Assembly (NCBI GenBank): GCA_038326655.1
Contig: JBBQKG010000001.1
Span: 62,001-126,000 of the forward strand
Length of the DNA stretch: 64,000 bases
Reading direction: 5' to 3'
DNA from: JBBQKG01 sp038326655
Lineage (GTDB): Bacteria; Actinomycetota; Thermoleophilia; Solirubrobacterales; JBBDJG01
Of this stretch, positions 14,860-22,589 are shown one piece after another. The stretch's first letter is position 1; the number at the start of each line of letters is the position of its first letter. Made by a program: the position numbers and the translations under genes. The notes below the pieces were generated by a model. It did no database searches. It had not been told where the DNA came from and saw nothing but the letters and a program-made list of their open reading frames with translations.

Positions 14860-17174
14860 CACGGCGCTCCCCGCGCGAGCCGGGCGGCCGCGACCGCGGC
14901 CTGCCCGAACGAGATCCCGCCGTCGTTGGGAGGCAGGCGCTCCGGAACGAGCAGCCGCAGTCCCGCGCCGGTGATCAGGGCAGCCGTGCGCTCGAGCAGC
15001 AGGCGGTTCTGGAACACCCCGCCCGAGAGCACCACGGTCTCGGTCCCGTGGCGCCCGGCGGCGTCGGCACAGGCGGCCGCCGTCGCGTGGGCAAGGCCGT
15101 TGTGGAAGCGGGCCGAGATCGTGGCGGTGGGCACGCCGCGCCCGACGTCGCCGAGGACGGCCATGACGGTCTCGCGTGCGTCGAGGCGGCCCCCGCGGAC
15201 AGGGAACGGATAGGCGCCAGGCTCGCCGAGGTCCGCTGCCGCCTCCAGCTCGAAGGCCGCCTGGCCCTCGTAGGTGACGTGCGTCCGGAGGCCGCAGAGC
15301 GCCGATACGGCGTCGAAGAGCCGGCCCATGCTGGTCGTCACAGGCGCGAACGGCGAGTCCGCCGCGCTGAGGCCGGCGATTTGGTCCCAGCGCACGGAAT
15401 CGACGCGTGGCGCGAGCGTTCGGGGCACGGCGGCTCCGGTGCCCGCGGCTTCCGTCACCCACACACACGCCATGCGCCACGGCTCGCGGATCGCCTGCTC
15501 GCCGCCGGGCATGCGCACGGGCCACAGGTGACCGGCGCGCTCGAACCCGGCCAGGTCGCCGGCGAGCAGCTCACCGCCCCAGACCGTGCCGTCGGTGCCG
15601 AAGCCCGTGCCGTCGTAGACCGCGCCGATCGCCGGGCCGGTCTCGCCGTGCTCGGCGAGGCAGGCAGCCAGGTGCGCGTGGTGGTGCTGGACGCCGATGT
15701 GCTGAGCCGCCTCGCGCTCGAGCGCGTGCTTGGACGAGAGGTATTCCGGATGCAGATCGTGCGCGACGACCACGGGCTCGATCGCGAAGAGCAGCGCAAA
15801 GCGCTCGATCCCCTGCCGGAACGACCGCAGGGTCTCGTAGTTGGCCAGGTCGCCGATGTGATGTCCGACCCAGGCACGCCGGCCCTTTGCAAGGCAGAAG
15901 GTGCTCTTGAGCTCCGCGCCGCAGGCGAGCAGGTGCCGCTCTGCCGGCACCGGCAGCTCGATGCGCTCGGGCACGTATCCGCGCGAGCGCCGGAGCATCA
16001 GGGGCCGGCGCCGGCCGCGGAGCGAGACGGCGCGGACCACGGAGTCGTCGGTGCGCGTCTCGATCGGCCGGTCGTGGAGCAGGAAGAGGTCGGCGATCCG
16101 GCCGAGCCGCGCGAGCGCGTCGGCGTCCTCGTAGGCGATCGGCTCATCGGAGACGTTGGCGCTCGTCATCACGAGCGGGACTCCCGTGTCGGCGAGCAGC
16201 AGGTGGTGGAGCGGGGAGTAGGGCAGCATCAGCCCCAGGTCAGGTGAGCACGGCGCGACGGCTGCCGCCAGGAGCGTGTCCGGCCGCCGCCGTGCGAGCA
16301 CGATCGGGCGTTCCCGGCCAAGCAGCAGCTCCCGCTCGAGCGGGCCGACGTGCGCGAGCCGTCCGGCCGCCTCGAGATCGGCGACCATCAATGCGAAGGG
16401 CTTCTCCTCGCGGTGCTTTCGCGCCCTCAGCGCGGCGACCGCGTGCTCGTCGTCCGCGCGGCAGCCGAGGTGGAAGCCGCCGACGCCCTTGATCGCAAGG
16501 ATCAAGCCCCCGACGAGCGCTTTCGCCGCCGCCTCGGCGATGTCCCGGGCTTCCGCGGTGTGCACGGGGCGGCCGGAGGGGGCGAGGAGCGTCAGCGCCG
16601 GCCCGCAACCGGCGCATGCGATCGGCTGGGCGTGGAACCGGCGATCGAGCGGATCCTCGTACTCGGCGCGGCAGCGCGCGCACATCTGGAACGACCCCAT
16701 CGTGGTCAGCGGGCGGTCGTAGGGAACGCCTCGCACGATCGTGAAACGTGGGCCGCAGTTCGTGCAGTTCACGAACGGGTAGCGATAGCGGCGCTCAGCA
16801 GGGTCGAAGAGCTCCGCGAGGCATTCGGCGCAGGGCGCCGTGTCGGGCGAGACGAATGCGTCGGGCTCGCCGCGTCGCTCGCTCGAGACGATCTCGAACA
16901 CGGCGCCGCCCTCCATGGGCAACGGCTCGACGGCGAGTCGCTCGACCGCGGCAAGCGGGGGCGCTTCGAGCGGCAGGCGCTCGAGGAACCGCTCGATCGG
17001 TGCGGGCGGTCCCTCGACCTCGACCAGCACGCCCCGCTCGTCGTTCAGCACGAAGCCGCCGAGGCCGAGGGCGCGGGCGAGCCTGAACACGTACGGCCGG
17101 AAGCCGACGCCCTGCACCGTCCCCTCGATGCGCACCCGCACGCGCCGCACACCGGCCGGGGCGGCGACGCTCAC
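14859..17174 (-). CDS. hypF: Carbamoyltransferase HypF
   Basis: 771 residues, the normal length. HypF makes the thiocarbamoyl group on HypE that becomes the cyanide ligands of the NiFe site. Domains in order: acylphosphatase (residues about 5-95, EGTVQGVGFRPYVFRLA), two zinc-finger units (CAECLAELF ... NCTNCGPRF and CARCRAEY ... ACAGCGPAL), a YrdC-like domain (KGVGGFHLGCRADDEHAVAA, KHREEKPFALM) and a Kae1-like domain (VQHHHAHLAACLAEHG, YDGTGFGTDG, LSGGVFQNRLL). It starts at GTG 17174, overlapping the SIS gene stop as GTGA. Confidence 0.97.
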   Translation of the reverse strand: MSVAAPAGVRRVRVRIEGTVQGVGFRPYVFRLARALGLGGFVLNDERGVLVEVEGPPAPIERFLERLPLEAPPLAAVERLAVEPLPMEGGAVFEIVSSERRGEPDAFVSPDTAPCAECLAELFDPAERRYRYPFVNCTNCGPRFTIVRGVPYDRPLTTMGSFQMCARCRAEYEDPLDRRFHAQPIACAGCGPALTLLAPSGRPVHTAEARDIAEAAAKALVGGLILAIKGVGGFHLGCRADDEHAVAALRARKHREEKPFALMVADLEAAGRLAHVGPLERELLLGRERPIVLARRRPDTLLAAAVAPCSPDLGLMLPYSPLHHLLLADTGVPLVMTSANVSDEPIAYEDADALARLGRIADLFLLHDRPIETRTDDSVVRAVSLRGRRRPLMLRRSRGYVPERIELPVPAERHLLACGAELKSTFCLAKGRRAWVGHHIGDLANYETLRSFRQGIERFALLFAIEPVVVAHDLHPEYLSSKHALEREAAQHIGVQHHHAHLAACLAEHGETGPAIGAVYDGTGFGTDGTVWGGELLAGDLAGFERAGHLWPVRMPGGEQAIREPWRMACVWVTEAAGTGAAVPRTLAPRVDSVRWDQIAGLSAADSPFAPVTTSMGRLFDAVSALCGLRTHVTYEGQAAFELEAAADLGEPGAYPFPVRGGRLDARETVMAVLGDVGRGVPTATISARFHNGLAHATAAACADAAGRHGTETVVLSGGVFQNRLLLERTAALITGAGLRLLVPERLPPNDGGISFGQAAVAAARLARGAP

Positions 17175-18376
17175 CCGACCGCCTCCACCAGCTCGCGCAG
17201 CACGTGATAGGCGCTTGCCTGCGCCTCCTGGATCCGGGGGATGTGCTGGGAGCGCGTGACGATCACGTGGTCGGCAAGCTCCTCTGCCGCCACCCGGCCG
17301 CCGTCGTATCCCACCATCGCGACCGTCACGAGGCCGCGCCGGCGCGCCTCGGCGAGCGCCTCGATCACGTTTGCCGAGTTGCCGCTGGTGGACAGCGAGA
17401 GCAGCACGTCGCTCCGCTGCCCGTAGGCGATCACCTGCCGCTGGAAGATCGCCTCGACGCCGATGTCGTTCGCGAGCGCGGTCAGGATCGAGGCGTCCTC
17501 GGTGAGGTCGATCGCCCGCCTGGGTGGCCATCCCCACGGCGGATCCCTGAAGTCCGCGACCACGTCCATCGCGTCGGTCGCGGAGCCTCCGTTGCCGAGC
17601 GCCAGGAGCTTGCCGCCTGTCTCGAAGGCCGAGCGCAGCGCGCCGGCCGCAGCGAGCAGCCGGTCGTGGCCCTCGGTCAAAGTCTCGCGGCGCAGCTCCG
17701 CGACCTCCGAGGCCTTCATCAGGACCGAGCGCTGCACGTCCTGCACGATCGCCTCCAGGTCGTGCTCGCGCTCGCCCAGGAAGGGGTAGAGGAAGCTGGA
17801 CGCGCCCGCATCGTGCACGGGCGCCGCCTCTCGCCCGGCGAGCAGCCCACGGTGATCGAAGAACACGTGCACCAGCTCCCACAGGACGTGGTACAGGGTC
17901 TCGACGAGCTCCTGGCGCACGAACGGGTCGCGGCTCGGCGGCGCGAACTCCCACGCGGCGCCTGCCGGCTCGAACGCGATCGTGAGGCACCCGCGCTCGA
18001 CGGCGACCCCGAGCGCCGCACGGGTCGGCTCCTCGCCTGCCTCGAACGCGATCACGATGTCGTCCGGCTCGATGGCGAGCGCCGCCTGCGCGGCGAGGTC
18101 GCCGCCCTCGCGCGAGAGGCCGATCGCGGGTAGCGCGCGCTTGCCGACGATCACCGGGTGCACGAACTCGACCGCGACATGGCGCGCGTCCGACCGCGCG
18201 GCCGGCGAGCTGCCGAGCGCGATCAGGCGCCCGCCGCGCGCGAACCGCTCCGCCATGAGGTGGCAGAGCCGGGCGATCCGGACCGCTTCCGCGGCGAAGA
18301 AGCGCTCGTTTGCCTCAGTGCGGTGATCGAGCAGCTCACCGAGCCGGTCCGGCGCGGTGCCGACGACCTCCGTCAC
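17171..18376 (-). CDS. Double SIS-domain (GmhA-like) protein of the hydrogenase operon
   Basis: 401 residues with two sugar-isomerase (SIS) domains. The C-terminal half (about 210-401) is close to phosphoheptose isomerase GmhA: GGKLLALGNGGSATDAMDVV, LTEDASILTALANDIG, DVLLSLSTSGNSANVIEAL and the final IQEAQASAYHVLRELVE. The N-terminal half is a degenerate copy (GRLIALGSSPAARSDARHVA, PDDIVIAFEAGEEPTRAAL). GTG start at 18376 overlaps hypB by four bases; its stop overlaps hypF. I recall SIS proteins in other actinobacterial group 1h clusters, but what sugar phosphate chemistry or ligand sensing does for hydrogenase assembly is not known to me. Confidence 0.85.
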   Translation of the reverse strand: MTEVVGTAPDRLGELLDHRTEANERFFAAEAVRIARLCHLMAERFARGGRLIALGSSPAARSDARHVAVEFVHPVIVGKRALPAIGLSREGGDLAAQAALAIEPDDIVIAFEAGEEPTRAALGVAVERGCLTIAFEPAGAAWEFAPPSRDPFVRQELVETLYHVLWELVHVFFDHRGLLAGREAAPVHDAGASSFLYPFLGEREHDLEAIVQDVQRSVLMKASEVAELRRETLTEGHDRLLAAAGALRSAFETGGKLLALGNGGSATDAMDVVADFRDPPWGWPPRRAIDLTEDASILTALANDIGVEAIFQRQVIAYGQRSDVLLSLSTSGNSANVIEALAEARRRGLVTVAMVGYDGGRVAAEELADHVIVTRSQHIPRIQEAQASAYHVLRELVEAVG

Positions 18377-19053
18377 ACCGGCGCCGCCGAGCGGTCGGGG
18401 AGCCGCGCGAGCCAGTCGCGCCACTGCTCGACGCCGGCCCCCGTCCGCGCGCTGAGCAGCATGCACTCGACGCCCGGATGGACCTTCTCGATGTTGTAGA
18501 GGAGCCGATCGAGGTCGAAGTCCAGGTGCGGCAGCAGGTCGATCTTGTTGATCAGCACGAGCTCGCACGCCCTGAACATGAGGGGGTACTTGAGCGGCTT
18601 GTCCTCGCCCTCGGTGACCGACGAGACCATCAGGCGGGCGTCCTCGCCGACCTTGAACTCCGCGGGGCACACGAGGTTGCCGACGTTCTCGATCACGAGC
18701 AGGTCGAGCTCCTCCAGCGCGACCTCGGGCAGCGCGCTGCGCACCATGTTGGCGTCGAGGTGGCACTCGCCCCCGAAGCCGCCGTCCGTGTTGATCTGGG
18801 TGACGGGCACGTGCAGCGAGGCGAGCCGATCCGCGTCGAGGCTTCCCTGGACGTCGCCCTCCAGCACGCCGACGCGCACGCCCTCGAGGTCCCGGACCAC
18901 GCGCTCGAGCAGCGAGGTCTTACCGGCTCCCGGGGCGCTCATCAGGTTGACCACCGTCACGCCGGCCCGGTCGAAGTCGTCGCGGTTCGCGCGCGCGATC
19001 GTGTTGTTTGCGTCGAGCGCGTCCTCGACGACCCTCACCTTGGTCTTGTGCAT
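18373..19053 (-). CDS. hypB: Hydrogenase nickel incorporation GTPase HypB
   Basis: 226 residues. The GTPase places Ni into the large subunit together with HypA. Walker A is NLMSAPGAGKTSLLERVV (about residues 36-53); the metal-binding Cys-His pair is in GGFGGECHLDANMV; switch and base motifs appear in DLLVIENVGNLVCPAEF and ELVLINKIDLLPH. It lacks the His-rich or CxxCGC N-terminal extension of some HypB proteins, so it has no nickel-storage tail; the His-rich loop of the permease may compensate. Starts at ATG 19053, nine bases after the 32-residue membrane peptide gene. Confidence 0.96.
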   Translation of the reverse strand: MHKTKVRVVEDALDANNTIARANRDDFDRAGVTVVNLMSAPGAGKTSLLERVVRDLEGVRVGVLEGDVQGSLDADRLASLHVPVTQINTDGGFGGECHLDANMVRSALPEVALEELDLLVIENVGNLVCPAEFKVGEDARLMVSSVTEGEDKPLKYPLMFRACELVLINKIDLLPHLDFDLDRLLYNIEKVHPGVECMLLSARTGAGVEQWRDWLARLPDRSAAPV

Positions 19054-19062
19054 TCGCCTCTC

Positions 19063-19161
19063 CTACATAGAGCGGATTTTCAGGTACCGCTTGATCTCGG
19101 GCAGCTCGAGCGCGACGACTAGGCCGATCACTGCTGCGAGCCCGGCAATTGCGAACTTCAT
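19063..19161 (-). CDS. 32-residue single-helix membrane peptide (DUF6893-like)
   Basis: A 32-codon gene: MKFAIAGLAAVIGLVVALEL (one transmembrane helix), then PEIKRYLKIRSM. Its ATG overlaps the stop of the protease gene by four bases (19158-19161, ATGA), and its own TAG lies nine bases before hypB. I remember near-identical small peptides in Streptomyces hydrogenase clusters under the name DUF6893; that is memory, not a search. It could anchor the otherwise soluble hydrogenase to the membrane. Confidence 0.85.
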   Translation of the reverse strand: MKFAIAGLAAVIGLVVALELPEIKRYLKIRSM

Positions 19162-19979
19162 GGCAGTTGCTCCCTTCTCGTTTCCAGGTCGCTTGCGGCG
19201 AGCTCCTCGACGACCGACTCCACCATCCGGACGGCTTCGCCCACCGCCAGCCGGACCGGTTCGCTCAGGTCCGCCGAGAGCTCGTCGTCGTCGGTCACCA
19301 CGCGCGCCGGCTCGCAGCCCACGACCAGCACCCTGGGGAGCTCGCCGCCGAGGTGACGCGCCAGCGCCAGCACCTTCACCGGGTTCATGCCGTGGGTGTC
19401 GATCGCCGCCTCATCGGGGTCGAGCTCGGGCTCGATCAGATAGACCGTCCCCGGCGCGCCCCCGCGCGGGACCGCGTCCACGAGGATCGCGGTGTCGTAG
19501 TCCTGGAGCGCATACGCCAGGTCCATGCCGCGAATGCCGAAGTCCTCCACCTCGACGCCCGCGGGCAGGGTGCTCCCGGCCAGCCGGCCGGCGACGGCAG
19601 GGCCGAAGCCGTCGTCGCCGAGGAAGACGTTCCCGATGCCGGCGACGAGTACGCGGACCCCGGGCGCCGGCGGCGGACCGGCCTCGAGTGGCTCGACCTC
19701 CTCGGGCGAGAAGAAGAAACGGTGGCCGATCTGGCGGTCGGCGCCGAGGTCCCGGCCGGGGTCGTCCTCGACAGTTACCGCGAGCTGCACGGCGTCGTCC
19801 ATCGTCTGCACGATCTCCTCGATCACCGCCGTCTTGCCCCGCAGCGCGATGTCGAAGACGTCACGCCCCGGCTTGGGCTGCAGGCGGACCCGGCTTCGCC
19901 GGCGCAGCTCGACGCCGTCCACGACCACCGCCTCGGGGGCCGGCCGCTCGAGCTGCTCCCAGTACCCCATGCCGCTCAT
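19158..19979 (-). CDS. Hydrogenase maturation protease with an N-terminal extra domain
   Basis: 273 residues, against about 150-170 for typical HybD/HyaD proteases. The C-terminal part (about 108-260) is the M52 protease: VAGIGNVFLGDDGFGPAVAG carries the Ni-sensing Asp/Glu region, and IRGMDLAYALQDYDTAILVD and THGMNPVKVLALA match the family. It should cut hhyL after His574 once Ni is inserted. Residues 1-107 form a separate beta-rich domain (VELRRRSRVRLQPKPGRDVF, IGHRFFFSPEEVEPLE) of unknown role, possibly for recognising this hydrogenase type. ATG 19979 overlaps the upstream stop as ATGA. Confidence 0.9.
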   Translation of the reverse strand: MSGMGYWEQLERPAPEAVVVDGVELRRRSRVRLQPKPGRDVFDIALRGKTAVIEEIVQTMDDAVQLAVTVEDDPGRDLGADRQIGHRFFFSPEEVEPLEAGPPPAPGVRVLVAGIGNVFLGDDGFGPAVAGRLAGSTLPAGVEVEDFGIRGMDLAYALQDYDTAILVDAVPRGGAPGTVYLIEPELDPDEAAIDTHGMNPVKVLALARHLGGELPRVLVVGCEPARVVTDDDELSADLSEPVRLAVGEAVRMVESVVEELAASDLETRREQLP

Positions 19980-20980
19980 CTGCGCTGCAGCCCGGTCTCG
20001 CGGATCGCGCCGTGCATCCGCATCAGCTCCTCGTTGCTGAGCGCCTCGGTGCGCTCGAGGATCGCCCGCGCCTTCGGGTCGGCCGCCTTCATCTCCGCCC
20101 GCTCCTCGTCGGTCATGCTGAGGATGCTGAGCGTCAGCAGCTGGTCGATCTCGCTCGCGTCGAACAGGTCGCCGGGACTCTCCGGAGCGATCTCCGGATA
20201 GTCGGGAAGGATGATGGGCGAGGAGAGCATCGTGGTCCGGTCGCTTTTCGCGCCGACCAGCACCGGCCAGGTGCCGACGTTCGCGCAGGCCTCCGCCTGC
20301 TCGTGAAGCGCCGCCGGCGGATCGGTCAGCGAGACGAACGTGCCGGCCTCGGCGCGCAACACCGTGTGGGCCGAGCAGAATGTCTGCTTCAAGGCCTCCT
20401 CGCGGGTCCCGTTGTCGAACGGGCTCTCGTTCTCGATCCGCACGGTGAGCCGGTGAAGCCCCGGCTCGAGCGCCGTAGCGCCGACGTGAACCGCTCCTCC
20501 GAGCGCGCGCCAGCTTCGCACGAACGCTCCCGCACGCTTGCCGGCCGCGTCGCACAGCTCTTCCTCGCCGGCGCCTGCGGGCACGTCGATCGCAAACCGC
20601 CGGGGCGAGGCGAGATCGGCGAGCGCCAGCGCCGGTGTCCCGATCTCGCGCTCGACGGCCTCCTCCCAGCCGACGTGGCGCTCGTCGTCGACGATCAGCT
20701 CCGCGACCGGCTCGAGGCGGTTGCCGGCGGCCCGGGCAACGCTGCGCTCGACCACCTGCAGGAAGCGCACCCGGACCTCGACCCGGCAGTCGGCGCCGCC
20801 CTCCACGAGGCATTCCGTCTGCATCGCGGGCCGGTCGTCCGGATGGATGGCGCTGTGACGCTCGGGATAGACCCCACCGAAGGTCCAGCGGCGCTGGTTC
20901 TTGATCGCGGTCCGGCGATACGGCCAGAGCAGATAGCCCTCGTAGAGGACGGCGTCCGCAATCTGTGCGATCGCATCCAT
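19976..20980 (-). CDS. Uncharacterised hydrogenase-cluster protein, 334 residues
   Basis: Begins MDAIAQIADAVLYEGYLLWP and YRRTAIKNQRRWTFGGVYP, which I remember as the start of a protein always found in actinobacterial group 1h hydrogenase clusters, without an assigned function. Other conserved-looking parts: MQTECLVEGGADCRVEVRVR, LHRLTVRIENESPFDN, CSAHTVLRAEAGTFVSLTDP, NVGTWPVLVG, SSPIILPDYPEIAPESPGDL and a C-terminal helical part (DQLLTLSILSMTDEERAEM). No signal peptide. The stop overlaps the protease start by four bases. Its co-translation suggests a hydrogenase-specific accessory or maturation role. Confidence 0.85.
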   Translation of the reverse strand: MDAIAQIADAVLYEGYLLWPYRRTAIKNQRRWTFGGVYPERHSAIHPDDRPAMQTECLVEGGADCRVEVRVRFLQVVERSVARAAGNRLEPVAELIVDDERHVGWEEAVEREIGTPALALADLASPRRFAIDVPAGAGEEELCDAAGKRAGAFVRSWRALGGAVHVGATALEPGLHRLTVRIENESPFDNGTREEALKQTFCSAHTVLRAEAGTFVSLTDPPAALHEQAEACANVGTWPVLVGAKSDRTTMLSSPIILPDYPEIAPESPGDLFDASEIDQLLTLSILSMTDEERAEMKAADPKARAILERTEALSNEELMRMHGAIRETGLQRR

Positions 20981-20983
20981 ACG

Positions 20984-21667
20984 TCAGCCGCCTTCTTCCT
21001 CACGATCGAGCAGGGACTCGAGCGTCCGGTCCCAGCTCGGAATCACGTTCTGCGCCCGGTAGGCGTAGAGCCGCTCGAAGACGTCCCGTGAGAGCCGCAG
21101 CCAGGCGCTCCCCGGGAAGTAGTGGTCCATCGTCTGGCGCCAGACCGCGACGGGAAGGCGGAAGTCGGCCTCGCGGTCCCAGGCGATCCGCGCGGTCTGG
21201 AGGCGGCCGTCTTCCGCGGAGTAGAAGGCGGTTCCGCTGAAGAGGAACTCGAGCGGCACCTCGCCGTCGCCGAGCGCTTGGAGGTACTTTGCCGCCGTCA
21301 CGTCGAAGTCATAGGTGCAGGGCACCAGCAGCTCCACGACGGTTTCGCCCGCGAAGGCCGGCACGACCTGGGTCGTGCGCAGCCAGGGCAGCGTCCTCAG
21401 CGTGGTGGACCAGCGCTTCGGCTCGCCGAAGACCTCAGCCAGACGCGTCTCGTCGTCGTGCTCGTAGCCACGGCGCCGCGCGGCGATCTGCACCTGTACG
21501 TCGAGGAGCACCGAGCGGACCGCGTGCCCGCTCCGCGAGACGATGCGCAGCGCGAAGCCGAGCGTCGGGACCGCGGCGTGGTCCACCGTGGCGGCGCCCT
21601 CGACGGTGAAGTCGAGGTCGATCACCGGGCCGGCGACCGCTCTTACGCTGGCTGTCTGCGCTTCCAC
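20984..21667 (-). CDS. Uncharacterised hydrogenase-cluster protein (DUF6084-like)
   Basis: 227 residues, no membrane segment. Beta-rich N-terminal half (VAGPVIDLDFTVEGA, LGFALRIVSRSGHAVRSVLL, VQIAARRRGY) and a C-terminal half with LVPCTYDFDVTAAKYLQALG, VPLEFLFSGTAFY and VWRQTMDHYFPGSAWLRLSR. I associate this with DUF6084 in Streptomyces hydrogenase loci, from memory. Three bases separate it from the next gene. The function is unknown. Confidence 0.85.
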   Translation of the reverse strand: MEAQTASVRAVAGPVIDLDFTVEGAATVDHAAVPTLGFALRIVSRSGHAVRSVLLDVQVQIAARRRGYEHDDETRLAEVFGEPKRWSTTLRTLPWLRTTQVVPAFAGETVVELLVPCTYDFDVTAAKYLQALGDGEVPLEFLFSGTAFYSAEDGRLQTARIAWDREADFRLPVAVWRQTMDHYFPGSAWLRLSRDVFERLYAYRAQNVIPSWDRTLESLLDREEEGG

Positions 21668-21675
21668 GTCAGGCC

Positions 21676-21885
21676 CTAGGCCGGGGAGAGGTTCGGCATC
21701 CGCGGGTCGATCGGGTTTCGCGCCTCCGCGTTCACGCCCGTCGAGCGCTCGGCGGTCGAGCGCCCACCGGGCAGGTGCCCAGCCTGGCTCTCGTAGTTGC
21801 CCTTGGAATTTCCCTGCTTCACGCCGGGCGTGTGCGAGGGCGTGTCGGGGCTCACGTCCGGCTTGCCGACCTTGAGAATCGCCAT
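21676..21885 (-). CDS. Small conserved hydrogenase-cluster protein, 69 residues
   Basis: MAILKVGKPDVSPDTPSHTP ... STGVNAEARNPIDPRMPNLS: a Pro/Gly/Asn-rich, probably unstructured protein with no cysteine. The ATG at 21885 overlaps the last base of the upstream TGA; a TTG just before it (21888) is the alternative. I recall similar short proteins at this place in other group 1h clusters. It may be a scaffold or assembly tag; no function is known to me. Confidence 0.75.
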   Translation of the reverse strand: MAILKVGKPDVSPDTPSHTPGVKQGNSKGNYESQAGHLPGGRSTAERSTGVNAEARNPIDPRMPNLSPA

Positions 21886-22589
21886 CAAGCTTCCTCTCCG
21901 CCGGCGATCGCCGGCTCTGTTTGCTTTGCGTCCGTCACCTTGCCGTCCCGGTCAACGCGGCGAGAGCGCCGGTCGAGCGCTTCGAAGAAACGCTCGATCT
22001 CTTCCCATACCTCACGACCGCCGGTCAGGCCCCTCCAGTGCGTGCGGATCAGCCCCACCAGCCCATAGCTCTCGTCGATCGGCACGAGCCAGTGGCCACG
22101 TGCGCCCCTGGCACGGTTGATCAGCAGCGCCTCGACGTCGTGCTCGAGGGTCTGGACCAGGGGGTTGGCGGTCTCGATCGCCTCCCAGGTGCGCAGCTCG
22201 AGCAGCGACTCGGTCGCACCCATCGGCCCGGGGTAGAGCGCCACAACTCGCTCCGCACGCGTGCTGTGGAAGAAGAACGCCATATCCACCGGGATCCGGA
22301 GCTCCTCCCAGGCGAGGTCGTCCAGATCGAAGTCGACGATCCGGGCGCGCCGCTGTGGCACGAGGCGGTAGTGGTTGCCGCCGGCCGCGTTCCGGTCGAA
22401 CAGCACGCTGCACGGGCGGCAGGCGCAGAGCAACTCGCCGGATTCGAGGTTGATCAGGTGCCGGTGCTCGGGCTCGATCCGCTCGCCGCAGAGCTCGCAC
22501 TGCTCGGCGGCTTCGGGCTCGGCTTCGCGCGACCGCTGCGCAATCCGGCGCAGCCTCGACCCGGGGACGCTGCTGCCGGCTGCCGTCAC
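21885..22589 (-). CDS. Uncharacterised hydrogenase-cluster protein (DUF5947-like)
   Basis: 234 residues from GTG 22589, which overlaps the NifU-gene stop (GTGA). A zinc-ribbon-like element lies at the N-terminus: CELCGERIEPEHRHLINLES then ELLCACRPCSVLFD, giving CxxC and CxCxxC. The rest has HYRLVPQRRARIVDFDLDDL, ELRIPVDMAFFFHSTRAERV, ALYPGPMGATESLLEL and NRARGARGHWLVPIDESYGL. I associate it with DUF5947, from memory. The Cys cluster could hold zinc or iron-sulfur. Co-translated with the electron-transfer and structural genes. Confidence 0.85.
   Translation of the reverse strand: MTAAGSSVPGSRLRRIAQRSREAEPEAAEQCELCGERIEPEHRHLINLESGELLCACRPCSVLFDRNAAGGNHYRLVPQRRARIVDFDLDDLAWEELRIPVDMAFFFHSTRAERVVALYPGPMGATESLLELRTWEAIETANPLVQTLEHDVEALLINRARGARGHWLVPIDESYGLVGLIRTHWRGLTGGREVWEEIERFFEALDRRSRRVDRDGKVTDAKQTEPAIAGGEEA

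Noticed and set aside
18545..21091. 848-codon plus-strand ORF over the hydrogenase accessory genes
   Set aside because: Arg/Pro/Ser low-complexity antisense reading; the minus-strand genes are coupled and recognisable.
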